In this document: piece by piece, positions 1-7,523 of the stretch | Layout of the letters: each line of letters opens with the position of its first letter | Numbering within the stretch: the first letter of the stretch is position 1 | Made by a program: the position numbers and the translations under genes | From: Streptomyces rubradiris | Lineage (GTDB): Bacteria > Actinomycetota > Actinomycetes > Streptomycetales > Streptomycetaceae | NCBI RefSeq assembly: GCF_016860525.1 | Contig: NZ_BNEA01000013.1 | Location: 1 to 26,580 of the forward strand | Direction: 5' to 3' | DNA: 26,580 bases | The notes under the pieces: model-generated | The model's input: the letters and a program-made list of their open reading frames with translations, nothing else | Database searches by the model: none | Told to the model about the DNA's origin: nothing

Positions 1-45
1 GTCGAGGTCGAAGATCACCACACTGCGCACCGGTACGCTCGCCAT
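1..45 (-). CDS. rifM: HAD-family phosphatase, N-terminal fragment (RifM-like)
   Basis: Only the first 15 codons are in the window; the gene runs off the left edge. They read MASVPVRSVVIFDLD, a short beta strand ending in the DxD nucleophile motif of haloacid dehalogenase phosphatases, with the second Asp as the last visible residue. The ATG overlaps the stop of the oxidoreductase by one base (TGATG), so the two are probably translationally coupled. In the rifamycin cluster the order rifK-rifL-rifM is AHBA synthase, oxidoreductase, phosphatase, and RifM-type phosphatases belong to the aminoshikimate/kanosamine route to AHBA. The name rests on that synteny plus the HAD start; a different HAD subfamily cannot be excluded from 15 residues. 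Confidence 0.7.
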   Translation of the reverse strand, partial: MASVPVRSVVIFDLD

Positions 46-1139
46 CAGGTCGCCGCCGCGGTCATGACCGGCCCGGCGGGCAGCAGCGGTGTCGCCGAGG
101 CCGCGTACAGCGCCTCGATCGTGCCGACGATCCGCCGCACGCCCGCGATCGCGGATCCGCACGCCGACGGATCGGCGAGGTGGTCCCTGATGTCGTCGAG
201 CTGACGGGAGTACTCGGCGCCGATCGGCTCGGTCGGGACCGTGATCTCGCTCGTCCGGCCCCGCCGGACGACGCTGAGCCGCGGCCGCGGCTCGCGATTG
301 GGGCTGAAGCCGAAGGTGGACCGGAGCATCGCGGTGTCGTCACTCCCCTCGATCCGGATCTCGGTGACGTCATGGCTCGCCGCGTGCGTGGCCCAGCTGG
401 CGCGAAGGCCCACCGACAGACCGCTGCCGGTGACCAGGAAGCCGCGCACGGTGTCCTCGACGTCCGCGTCGAGTTCCGGCACCGGCTGATCATGCCGCCA
501 GGCCGCCGTCCAGCGCGGGTCGTTGACGTGGTCGTACGAGGTGGACGCGGCGGCCTGAACGAACGCCAACGGCCCGGCGACGGTCTCCAGGACATCGAGC
601 AGATGCCATCCGAGGTCGAACAGCACCCCGCCGCCTGCCTCCGCCCGGCTGGTGAACCAGCCCTGGGACCGGGGCACTCCGCAGGCCCGTTCCCACACCA
701 GGTCGATGTGGCGCAGGTGGCCGAGCTCGCCGGCCAGACCGGCCAGTGCCCGCACGTCCGCGCGGTATCGGCACGCACTTCCGGCCAGCAACGGGACGCC
801 GCCTGCCCGCTCGGCCGCGGCCAGCCTGTCCGCCTCCGCGCTCGAGAGGCAGACCGGCTTCTCCACGAAGGTGGCGAGACCTCGGGTGAGAAGACGTCGC
901 GCGAGCGCCGCGTGCAGGTGGTTGGGCGAGGCGACCAACGCGAGGTCGGCGTCCTCGGCCCGCAGCGCGTCGACGTCGCCGAAGGCCGGACGGCCGGTCG
1001 CCGCGGTGAACGCCTCCCGCCTGGCCGGATCCGGATCGACCGCGGCCACTACCTCGTAGTCACCGTTTGCCATCAGACGAGGAAGCCAGATCTCTCGGCC
1101 GGACCACCCGAACCCGACCAGTACGGTGCGGATCCTCAT
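45..1139 (-). CDS. rifL: Gfo/Idh/MocA-family NAD(P)-dependent oxidoreductase (RifL-like)
   Basis: The 364-residue protein has an N-terminal Rossmann fold with a VLVGFGWSG glycine loop (residues 6-14), the family EKP motif at 93-95 and the GGGxLFDLGWHLLD substrate-side motif at about 169-182. I chose ATG 1139 because it begins directly before the Rossmann strand and forms a 4-base ATGA overlap with the AHBA synthase stop, a classic coupling arrangement; a longer in-frame extension upstream lies inside that gene and is a shadow. RifL-type enzymes sit next to AHBA synthase in ansamycin and mitomycin clusters. They are thought to act with RifK in making UDP-3-keto-glucose and then UDP-kanosamine for the aminoshikimate pathway. 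Family is certain; the rifL role is inferred from position between rifK- and rifM-like genes. Confidence 0.85.
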   Translation of the reverse strand: MRIRTVLVGFGWSGREIWLPRLMANGDYEVVAAVDPDPARREAFTAATGRPAFGDVDALRAEDADLALVASPNHLHAALARRLLTRGLATFVEKPVCLSSAEADRLAAAERAGGVPLLAGSACRYRADVRALAGLAGELGHLRHIDLVWERACGVPRSQGWFTSRAEAGGGVLFDLGWHLLDVLETVAGPLAFVQAAASTSYDHVNDPRWTAAWRHDQPVPELDADVEDTVRGFLVTGSGLSVGLRASWATHAASHDVTEIRIEGSDDTAMLRSTFGFSPNREPRPRLSVVRRGRTSEITVPTEPIGAEYSRQLDDIRDHLADPSACGSAIAGVRRIVGTIEALYAASATPLLPAGPVMTAAAT

Positions 1140-2296
1140 CCGGCGGCCACCTGGTCGGCCACGATGGCGGCGGTGTCGGTGAGAGCCTGCTCCGACGCGA
1201 GCAGGGTGCGGTGGTGCAGCCAGACGCAGTCCTGGCTGATCGCGTCGGCGTTGGGGCACCGCTTGGCGACCGCGTCGACGGACTCCTCGGGTGCGCCGGT
1301 CTCCCAGAACGCCGCGGTGCGGTAGATGGCGCGGAAGCCCGCGAACGCCGGGATCCCCGCGTCGACCAGGCGATCGACGAGGAGGTTGCGACGCTCCTCC
1401 GACCAGCCGGGAAGCCGGAACATCGCCATGTAGTGCGGATTCCGGTCGGCCCGCGCATCACCGCCCTGCGGCCGGACGCCGGGGATCTGGGCCAAGAGCT
1501 GCGACAGCAACCGCCACCGCTGCTCGCGCAGCTCGATCTGGCCGTCGAGGCGGCCCAGCTGAGCGCGCAGGACGGCGGCCGAGAACTCGTTCATCCGCAT
1601 GTTGGTGCCGGCCACCTGGTGGTGATAGTTGCGGTCGGTGCGCGGCCGGCCGCAGGAGTGATGCAGGAATGCCTTCTCGTAGTCGTCCGGGTCCAAGAAC
1701 AGCACCGCGCCGCCCTCGCCCGCGGTCATCAGCTTGCCGTTCTGGAAGCTGAACGCCGCGATCGAGCCCAGCTCGCCCACGCGCTTGCCCCGCCACCGGG
1801 CACCGTGCGCGTGGGCCGCGTCCTGAAGGATCCGGACGCCGGCATCGGAGGCGAGCTTGTCCAGTGCGTCCATGTCGGCCATGAGACCCGCCATGTGCAC
1901 CGGCATGATCACCCGGGTCCGCGGTGTGATCGCCTCGGCGGTGGCGGTCGCGTCGATGTTGTAGGTCTCCGGATCGACGTCCACCGGCACGGCGACGGCC
2001 CCGATCCGCTGAGCGGCCTGGGACGAGGAGATGAAGGTGAACGCCGGCACGATCACTTCGGTGCCCGGTCCCGCACCCAGCACCTGCAGGGCGAGCTCCA
2101 GCGCGTGCGTGCCGTTGGTGACGGCGAGGGCGTGGTGGGCACCGTGGTATCCGGCGAACTCCCGCTCGAAGCTGTCCACCTCGCTGCCACCCATGCGCCA
2201 CCACTGGCCCTGGGACAGCGCACGATCAAGAGCTCGGCGTTCGGTGTCATCGAATTGCGGCCAATCCGGAAAGGTCGGCCTCGGTCGCGGACTCAT
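1136..2296 (-). CDS. rifK: 3-amino-5-hydroxybenzoate (AHBA) synthase, PLP-dependent
   Basis: This intact 386-residue protein is a DegT/DnrJ/EryC1-fold enzyme that is recognisably RifK along its length. Signature blocks are GQWWRMGG (30-37), VTNGTHALELALQV (59-72), VPAFTFISSSQAAQR (83-97), VHMAGLMADMD (133-143), the PLP ring-binding Asp in LQDAAHAHG (D159) and the Schiff-base Lys in SFQNGKLMTAGEGG (K188, the same number as in RifK). AHBA synthase aromatises aminodehydroshikimate to AHBA, the starter of ansamycins, and paralogues also transaminate the kanosamine precursor. ATG 2296 is preceded by AGAAGGAG (plus-strand 2307-2314) at a 10-base spacer. The oxidoreductase overlaps its stop by 4 bases. 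It is the best diagnostic gene in the window. Its upstream leader is duplicated in front of the neighbouring methyltransferase. Confidence 0.97.
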   Translation of the reverse strand: MSPRPRPTFPDWPQFDDTERRALDRALSQGQWWRMGGSEVDSFEREFAGYHGAHHALAVTNGTHALELALQVLGAGPGTEVIVPAFTFISSSQAAQRIGAVAVPVDVDPETYNIDATATAEAITPRTRVIMPVHMAGLMADMDALDKLASDAGVRILQDAAHAHGARWRGKRVGELGSIAAFSFQNGKLMTAGEGGAVLFLDPDDYEKAFLHHSCGRPRTDRNYHHQVAGTNMRMNEFSAAVLRAQLGRLDGQIELREQRWRLLSQLLAQIPGVRPQGGDARADRNPHYMAMFRLPGWSEERRNLLVDRLVDAGIPAFAGFRAIYRTAAFWETGAPEESVDAVAKRCPNADAISQDCVWLHHRTLLASEQALTDTAAIVADQVAAG

Positions 2297-3057
2297 TTCT
2301 GCCTGACTCCTTCTGGTTGATTGGCCTCACGGTACGGAGTCCGATGCCTACGCCACGGCTCTTCGACCTGGCAGCCGATTCGGAATTCGCCGTCGCCCTG
2401 TTCCATGAATTCGGCGCGACGGGAGGCCTTTCAGGGGGATTCGCTCGGGGAAGGGTGGTCAGGTGCGGGTGATCGCGGCCAGCCAGCCCGGTGCCCCGTC
2501 GATGTCTCTGTTGTTCTCCAATGTCGCGGGTTCGATCGAATCGACCCGCCAGCCGTCGGCGAAGGTGGCCCGGATTTCGTCCTGGCTCACCCGCCTGGCG
2601 CGGATCCCGCCCTGGCTCTCCCGTCGCGGTCCGCTGCCGGGGTGATGGCGGTCGCTGATGCAGAGCAGGAACAACCGCGCGTCCGGCGGCATCACGGTGG
2701 CCAGGCTGCCGGCGTAGCGGACGCGTTCGGTCTCGCTGAACGCGTGGAACAGGGCGCAGTCGAGCACGGTGTCGAACTGCTCGCCCAAGTCGCCGAGTTG
2801 AGTGCGTCCCCGACCAGGAAGCGCGCCGGCAGGCCGCGCTCTTCCGCTTTGCGCCGCGCGATCCCGATCGCCGTCGACGCCGAGTCGATGCCGACCGTCG
2901 GCAGGCCGAGGGCCGCCGCCATGAGCGCGACCTCGCCGGTGCCGCACCCGACGTCGAGCACCCGGCCGCGGAAGGCGCCCGCCTCGGCGAGGTCGCGCAG
3001 GGCCGTCTGGGGGCGGCCGAGGTCCCAGAGCGGTGTTCCGGCGTAGTGCGCGTCGAA
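2297..3057 (-). repeat. Tandem duplication, copy A (leader plus methyltransferase domain)
   Basis: Copy A covers the 162-bp leader in front of AHBA synthase plus the SAM-methyltransferase domain of 2459-3057. It matches copy B at 3082-3814 in the same orientation. The leader halves share several blocks: a block of about 33 bp around 2307-2340 differing at about one position, the ACCTGGCAGC, TTCGCCGTCGCC and GAATTCGGCGC blocks, and the G-rich end next to the methyltransferase stop. The coding halves are nearly identical over most of their length. Copy A is about 28 bp longer, explained by an internal 30-bp duplication and a missing base. Extents were judged by eye. Confidence 0.85.
2307..2314 (-). 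promoter_or_regulatory. Shine-Dalgarno site of the AHBA synthase gene
   Basis: AGAAGGAG on the minus strand lies 10 bases upstream of ATG 2296. The identical octamer at the identical spacing precedes methyltransferase ATG 3081 (plus-strand 3092-3099), inside a duplicated leader of about 160 bp. Confidence 0.75.
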
Positions 3058-3081
3058 GCCCTCCACCTTGCTGCCACCCAT
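2459..3081 (-). CDS. SAM-dependent methyltransferase, duplicated copy lacking the winged-helix domain (frameshifted)
   Basis: The N-terminal part (MGGSKVEGFDAHYAGTPLWD onward) holds a class I SAM-binding motif VLDVGCGTGEVA. The frame then breaks near 2799, where GAGTT-GAGTG lacks the C present in the neighbouring copy. It continues in another frame through GEQFDTVLDCALFHAFS and ends ITRT-stop at 2459. Restored length is about 207 residues. Relative to its paralogue at 3245-4240 it lacks the winged-helix half and carries an extra 10 residues (RRESQGGIRA before RRVSQDEIRA) from an internal duplication. ATG 3081 has AGAAGGAG 10 bases upstream. Its first nine codons resemble internal codons 35-43 of AHBA synthase rather than the paralogue. 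The substrate is unknown; a tailoring role on the ansamycin is possible. The frameshift may be real or a read error. Confidence 0.8.
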
Positions 3082-3814
3082 GTGTGTCCGGCTCCTTCTG
3101 GTCGATTGGCCTCACGGTACGGAGTTCGGCGCCTACGCCACTATCCCTCAACCTGGCAGCAGATTTGTGTTTCGCCGTCGCCCCATTCTGCGAATTCGGC
3201 GCACGTGGCAGCCTTTCGGGGGTGTGCGCTCGGGAAAAGGGCGGTCAGGTGCGGGTGATACTGGCCAGCCAGGCCAGCACTCCGTCGACATATTTGTTGT
3301 TCTCCAGCATCGCGGGTTCGATCGAATCGACCCGCCAGCCGTCGGCGAAGGTGGCCCGGATTTCGTCCTGGCTCACCCGCCGCGGTCCGATATCGGGTGG
3401 ATGGCGGTCGCTGAAGCAGAGCAGGAACAACCGCGCGTCCGGCGGCATCACGGTGGCCAGGCTGTCGGCGTAGCGGACTCGTTCGGCGTCGCTGAACACG
3501 TGGAACAGGCCGCAGTCGAGCACGGTGTCGAACTGCTCGCCCATGGCGCCGAGTTCGAGTGCGTCCCCGACCAGGAAGCGCGCCTGCAGGCCGCGCTCTT
3601 CCGCTTTGCGCCGCGCGATCTCGATCGCCGTCGACGCCGGGTCGATGCCGACCGTCGGCAGGCCGAGGGCCGCCGCCATGAGCGCGACCTCGCCGGTGCC
3701 GCACCCGACGTCGAGCACCCGGCCGCGGAAGGCGCCCGCCTCGGCGAGGTCGCGCAGGGCCGGTTGCGGACGGCCGGTTTCCCAGGGCGGCGTACCCGCA
3801 TACCGCGCGTTGAA
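3082..3814 (-). repeat. Tandem duplication, copy B (leader plus methyltransferase domain)
   Basis: This is the partner of 2297-3057. It comprises the 163-bp leader in front of the truncated methyltransferase plus the catalytic half of the larger fusion methyltransferase. The similarity ends at the Phe codon at the start of the methyltransferase domain (FNARYAG, 3814-3812); the winged-helix half beyond it was not copied. Confidence 0.85.
3092..3099 (-). promoter_or_regulatory. Shine-Dalgarno site of the truncated methyltransferase
   Basis: AGAAGGAG, 10 bases from ATG 3081, is the same octamer and spacing as in front of AHBA synthase. It supports this ATG as the start despite the odd N-terminus. 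Confidence 0.7.
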
Positions 3815-4240
3815 ATGCTCGGGGGACAGGGCATCGGTGAGCCGGCGCGCCAGTTGCTCGAGTGTCTCGACCAATTCCTTGGCCTGGCCGGGGTCTTGGA
3901 TCCCGGCGGCCGCGGCGAGCTGCTCGTCGATCCGCGCGGCGGCTCGGCCGGCGCTCCTGTGCCGGGCAGCCGCCCGGACGACCGTTTGTCCGTCCGGGGC
4001 GGCCGCGGTGGTGACCGCACCCCGGTCGCGCAGGGTGGCGACGCTCGTCTCCACGTGGCTCGCCGGGAAGCCGGTGCGGTTGGCGATCTCGGTGACCGAG
4101 GTGTCCGGGTGTTCGAACACGTCGGTCATGACGTGACGCACGCCGGGAGACAGCTGTCGCACACCGGTGGGGTCCGGGAGGGCGTCCTCGCCGATCCGCA
4201 GCAGCTTGCGCGCGAGGTCGTGCAGTTCGAAGCCGTCCAT
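3245..4240 (-). CDS. Winged-helix domain fused to class I SAM methyltransferase
   Basis: The intact protein has 331 residues. Residues about 30-92 look like a MarR/TrmB-type winged helix (a predicted recognition helix around SVTEIANRTGFPASHVETSV, then a wing near AAPDGQTVVRA). An Ala-rich helical linker follows (about 95-140). A class I methyltransferase occupies 143-331, with FNARYAGTPPWE at its start, motif I VLDVGCGTGE (175-184), acidic VGID (197-200) and GEQFDTVLDCGLFHVFS (234-250). I chose ATG 4240 over 4279 because GGGAAG lies about 11 bases upstream and the first hydrophobic helix starts there; 4279 has no visible ribosome site. Helix-turn-helix parts in such proteins can bind DNA or, as in O-methyltransferases, serve as dimerisation domains. 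The substrate is unknown. It lies between the CoA ligase and its own partial duplicate. Confidence 0.85.
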   Translation of the reverse strand: MDGFELHDLARKLLRIGEDALPDPTGVRQLSPGVRHVMTDVFEHPDTSVTEIANRTGFPASHVETSVATLRDRGAVTTAAAPDGQTVVRAAARHRSAGRAAARIDEQLAAAAGIQDPGQAKELVETLEQLARRLTDALSPEHFNARYAGTPPWETGRPQPALRDLAEAGAFRGRVLDVGCGTGEVALMAAALGLPTVGIDPASTAIEIARRKAEERGLQARFLVGDALELGAMGEQFDTVLDCGLFHVFSDAERVRYADSLATVMPPDARLFLLCFSDRHPPDIGPRRVSQDEIRATFADGWRVDSIEPAMLENNKYVDGVLAWLASITRT

Positions 4241-4612
4241 GGCCGGAGAGTCTTCCCGACGCCGGACAGCGCACGCCATCACGCAGGTTGACGGTACTGG
4301 GGATCGCTGGTCGGTCGGCTGGGGTGGTCGCTGAACTCGGGCCGGGGGCAGGTCTGTTGTGCCGGGAGCCGGTATCGGGCAGGGCCTGCGGCACCGGCCG
4401 CGCAGGTGGGCCGTGGGCGAGTGGCTCCCCGGCCGCCGGGCGGTAAGGCTCCGTCAGCCCGGCAGTCCGTCTCCAGGGCCCGGCCCGCGCGGATGCGGGC
4501 CACCAGGGCCCCGGGGCCTGGGGAGGGGCAGAGCGGCGGGCGCGTGGTGAGGCGACCGCATCGCACGTCCGGGAAGAACGCTCCGGACCGGTACGAGGAG
4601 ATGCTTGCCGCG
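4241..4612. other. Intergenic stretch with no supported gene
   Basis: This 372-bp GC-rich gap separates the acyl-CoA ligase stop from the methyltransferase start. I see no convincing coding frame. A small hairpin, GTCCGG (4567-4572) pairing with CCGGAC (4583-4588) across a 10-base loop, lies 25 bases past the ligase stop and could be a weak terminator, but no T-run follows. GGCCCCGGGGCC (4508-4519) is palindromic but has no loop and is ordinary in such DNA. Confidence 0.5.
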
Positions 4613-6181
4613 TCAGGCCTGGGGGGCGGGCCGGGTCAGTGCGGCGCGGGCGTCGGCCCGCAGCCGGACCCGATCGGGTTTGTCCCAGCCGGTCGTCGGC
4701 AGTTTCCGGCGAATGTCGATCAGGCGGGGGACGTAGGTGTCGGACAGTGCCTCGGCGACGTGACGGCGCAGTTCCCGGGGATCCGGGTCGGCGCCGGGCT
4801 CGGGCACGACGGCGGCGTAGATGTGCTCCACCCGGTCGGCGTCCTCGACCCCGCATACGGCGGCCTGGGACACGCCCGGGGCCTGCCTGAGCACCTTCTC
4901 CACCTGCTCGGGGTGGATGCGGATTCCCTTGACCTTCATCATGTTCGCGAGCCGGCCGGTCAGGTGCAGGTAGCCGTCGGTGTCGAGGTGCCCGAGGTCG
5001 CCGGTGCGCACCCAGCCGTCGCGGACGAGTGCCGCGGTGAGTGCCGGCTCGTGCCAGTAGCCGGCCGTGGGCCAGCGTGGAACCGCGCAGACCTCGCCGA
5101 CCTCGCCGACGGGCAGTACCGCGCCGGTGTCGGGGTGCCGGATGCTGAGCGCCTCTGGGTTGACCGGCCGGCCCGCGCTGGAGCAGGCGCGCAGGTCGTC
5201 GTGGTCGCCGGGGGGGAGCATGGTGAGCACTCCGGTCTCGGTCGTGCCGTAGACCTGGATCAGTACGGGGCCGAAGATTTCCCGGGCCTTGCGCAGCTTG
5301 AGCGGTGCCCCGGGGCTGCCGGTGTAGATCAGCTCGGTCAGGCTGGACAGGTCGGTGGCCGCCCGGTCCGGGTGCTCGGCCAGTGCGTACACCTGCGGGG
5401 TGCCGAGGATGAGCCGGCCGATGCGGTGCTGCGCGATCGCGTGGAGCACGGCCGCGGCGTCGAAGCCGGGATGCAGGACGACCATGCCGCCGGTGATGAG
5501 CGTGTCGTCCGCGGCGAACCCGCTGGAATGGGTGAGCGGTGCGGTGATCAGGACGTTCGTCCGGCTGCTGCGGTCGATGGCCGATGCGGCCATGTCGTTC
5601 TTGACGCCGAAGGGCCAGCAGACACCCTTCGGCAGGCCGCTCGCCCCACTGGTCTGGGTGATCACCGCGAGGTCGCTGTCGGTGATGTCCGGGCACGGGC
5701 CTACTCCGTCACCGCAGCCGGCGGTCAAATCCACCGTGTCCGGCTGTCCTGCGCCCAGTACGGCCAGGACCGGCCGACCGGTCGCGTTCACCAGCAGCTC
5801 CCGTGCCCGTGCCTCGTTGGCCGGGTCGACCGCCAGCATCCGGGCGCCGACATCCGAGACGATGGCGCGCTGCAAGTCCATGCGCAACTCGTCGTCAGGC
5901 ACCACCGCATTCATCCCACGCACATGTGCGGCGGTCGCCCCCACCAGGTTGGCCGCCCACCGCAGGATCAGTGTGGCCGCGGTGTTGGGCTCGGTCAGGA
6001 TGCAGACGACGTCACCGCGGCCGACGCCGTGGCGGCCCATCGCGGCCGCGGCCCGGCGAACGGCGTCGGCCAGCTCCCCGGCGGAGAAGGGGACGTCCCC
6101 GCTGACCATGGCAGGGCGATCCGGATCGGCATCGAAATGAGTCAGCAGCTGCTGAACATAATGCACATGCGTGGTACTCAT
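4613..6181 (-). CDS. Acyl/aryl-CoA ligase (AMP-binding, ANL superfamily)
   Basis: The intact 522-residue enzyme adenylates a carboxylic acid and probably forms its CoA thioester. Motifs appear in order: phosphate loop TSGASGLPKG (177-186; the usual second Thr pair is replaced by Ala-Ser), aromatic/A5 YGTTETG (311-317), RTGDL (392-396), hinge-region GRLANMMKVKGIRIHPEQVE (409-428) and a C-terminal Lys (K501) in GWDKPDRV at the place of the A10 catalytic lysine. I chose ATG 6181 over 6211 because GGAAGG lies about 12 bases upstream and the family N-terminus fits. It reads with the methyltransferases toward the AHBA operon. The substrate cannot be read from sequence. It is separate from the A domain of the PKS loading module, so a role in activating a side-chain acid or an unrelated acid are both possible. 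Confidence 0.85.
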   Translation of the reverse strand: MSTTHVHYVQQLLTHFDADPDRPAMVSGDVPFSAGELADAVRRAAAAMGRHGVGRGDVVCILTEPNTAATLILRWAANLVGATAAHVRGMNAVVPDDELRMDLQRAIVSDVGARMLAVDPANEARARELLVNATGRPVLAVLGAGQPDTVDLTAGCGDGVGPCPDITDSDLAVITQTSGASGLPKGVCWPFGVKNDMAASAIDRSSRTNVLITAPLTHSSGFAADDTLITGGMVVLHPGFDAAAVLHAIAQHRIGRLILGTPQVYALAEHPDRAATDLSSLTELIYTGSPGAPLKLRKAREIFGPVLIQVYGTTETGVLTMLPPGDHDDLRACSSAGRPVNPEALSIRHPDTGAVLPVGEVGEVCAVPRWPTAGYWHEPALTAALVRDGWVRTGDLGHLDTDGYLHLTGRLANMMKVKGIRIHPEQVEKVLRQAPGVSQAAVCGVEDADRVEHIYAAVVPEPGADPDPRELRRHVAEALSDTYVPRLIDIRRKLPTTGWDKPDRVRLRADARAALTRPAPQA

Positions 6182-6344
6182 GACCCGGTTTCGCCTTCCT
6201 GTCCAAGACAATGCGATGTCCAGTGGTCGAGTGAGACGAACCGCAGGCTAAACCGGCGGGCACCGAGGGCCCCATACCTCACATTGACGGCACGTGGTCG
6301 CCGCGAAAGAGCCGGCCCCGGCCTGCCCGGGAAGGCTGAACGGC

Positions 6345-7396
6345 TCAGGCCGCGGGGCGCAGCCAGCGGTCGACCCGGGTACGCAGGCCGGCCGGGAAGA
6401 TGTCTTTGCGCAGGAGGCCGTGCACGCCCTTGGGCGGCAGGGGGACATCGACGTGGTGGACCTCGCTCTGGTCCGCGTACTGGGTGATCCGGAAGCTCGC
6501 GGCCATGCTGCACAGTGCGTGGGCCTCGGCGCGGGTGACGCCGGACGCCGCGCTGAACCAGCTGATCAGTCCGCGCAGGCAGTCGACCAGTGCGGCCTCC
6601 AGGCTGTCAGCCAGTCCGATGCCGATCCAGTGCGTGTCGGTCTCGGCCAGCGGCCGGGTCAGGCCCACGTTCTTGTGGAGGTCGTACCGCATCCGCAAGC
6701 GCTCGGCCGTGGACTTCAGGCCGGTCTGGTCGACCAGTCCGTCGCCCTGCAGGGCGTGAATGTCACCGATCCAGATCCGGGCCCCCGGCTTGGCCACGGG
6801 AAGGAACAGCGAGGAGCCCACGGTGAGTTCGGGGAGGGCCAGGTTGCCGCCGTGGTCGCCACCGATCAGCGCGCTTGTCTGCTCGTCGCCCGGCGGTTCG
6901 ACCGCGATGATGCCGGCGAACGGGTCGAGCGGCAGCGAGATGCCGTGAACGTAGTCGGCCCGGGTGCGGGTCCGGTCGAACCGGAAGTCGTGGAAGTACG
7001 GCTCGTCGAAGTCGTACGGCAGCGCGCGGCACCGGGTGGGGAAGGCGTTGCCGCCCCAGTCGCTCAGCCGCAGTTCCGTCAGCCGGCATCGACGACGTCG
7101 CCCGGTTCGGCACCGGTCACCTCGACCGGGCCGACGATCTGGAACGGGCAGCCCGGTACTCCTGGCGCAGCCGCGCACGGTCTGGCCGGGGACGAGCCGT
7201 ACCGCAGTGGTCTGCAGTTGGTCCAGGTGTCGGGGTAGAGAACCTCGTCGCCGGACTCGATCCTGGCTGCCGACGCAGCGCCGGGATCGAGGACGCCGGC
7301 CGGCCCGTGGCCAATGTGGACTGAACCGTATGCATCGTCACGGCCCGCAACGCTAGGCAGCCGCAGATGAGCCAGGCAAGGAAGTCCGGGCGTCAC
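6345..7396 (-). CDS. Acetamidase/formamidase family amidohydrolase (frameshifted)
   Basis: Two overlapping frames together give one FmdA/AmdA-type protein. The upstream frame (7396 to about 7085) has HIGHGPAGVLDPG, ESGDEVLYPDTWTN and GPVEVTGAEPGDVVDAG. The downstream frame (about 7085 to 6345) has LRLSDWGGNAFP, GIIAVEPPGDEQ, GGDHGGNLALPEL, GSSLFLPVAKPGARIWIGDI, HALQGDG, YDLHKNVG, HWIGIGLADSLEAAL and ALCSMAASFRITQYAD. One missing C in GCCGGC-TGACGG near 7085 would join them. The exact start is uncertain: GTG 7396 is in frame, while ATG 7335 fits the family N-terminus better but needs another indel. The family hydrolyses formamide, acetamide or related short amides in the cytoplasm. No link to ansamycin assembly is established; it may be a neighbour beyond the cluster border. 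Confidence 0.8.
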
Positions 7397-7460
7397 CGGG
7401 CAAGACTGTCAACGTGACTGGTGAAGGTGCACCGCGGACTTCCGGCCAGGAGGCCATCGA

Positions 7461-7497
7461 AGCGGTGCGGACCCCCTGAGGGGGGATCAGCACCGCT
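7461..7497 (-). terminator. Strong hairpin downstream of the infA-like gene
   Basis: The outer stem AGCGGTGC (7461-7468) pairs perfectly with GCACCGCT (7490-7497). Inside it CCCCC (7472-7476) pairs with GGGGG (7481-7485) around a short TGAG loop. It lies 26 bases after the infA-like stop and before the amidase, so it fits a minus-strand terminator without a T-tract, which is common in high-GC actinobacteria. Confidence 0.6.
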
Positions 7498-7523
7498 CCT
7501 GCCTTGGCGTGTTCCGCCGGCCG

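Noticed and set aside
180..1325. Long plus-strand frame opposite the oxidoreductase
   Set aside because: Its codon use mirrors the antisense of a clear Gfo/Idh/MocA gene and it has no domain signature or ribosome site. Many similar long antisense frames in this GC-rich window were dropped for the same reason.
4508..4519. GGCCCCGGGGCC palindrome
   Set aside because: A loop-less 12-bp GC palindrome is expected by chance in DNA this GC-rich and cannot form a terminator hairpin by itself.
3141..5696. 851-codon minus-strand frame running through the methyltransferase and CoA ligase
   Set aside because: It is Arg/Pro-rich shadow translation crossing two well-supported genes in another frame. Its apparent motifs come from methyltransferase DNA read out of phase.
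4406..6487. 693-codon plus-strand frame opposite the CoA ligase
   Set aside because: It is antisense to an intact ANL ligase, has low complexity Gly/Arg/Val composition and no recognisable fold.
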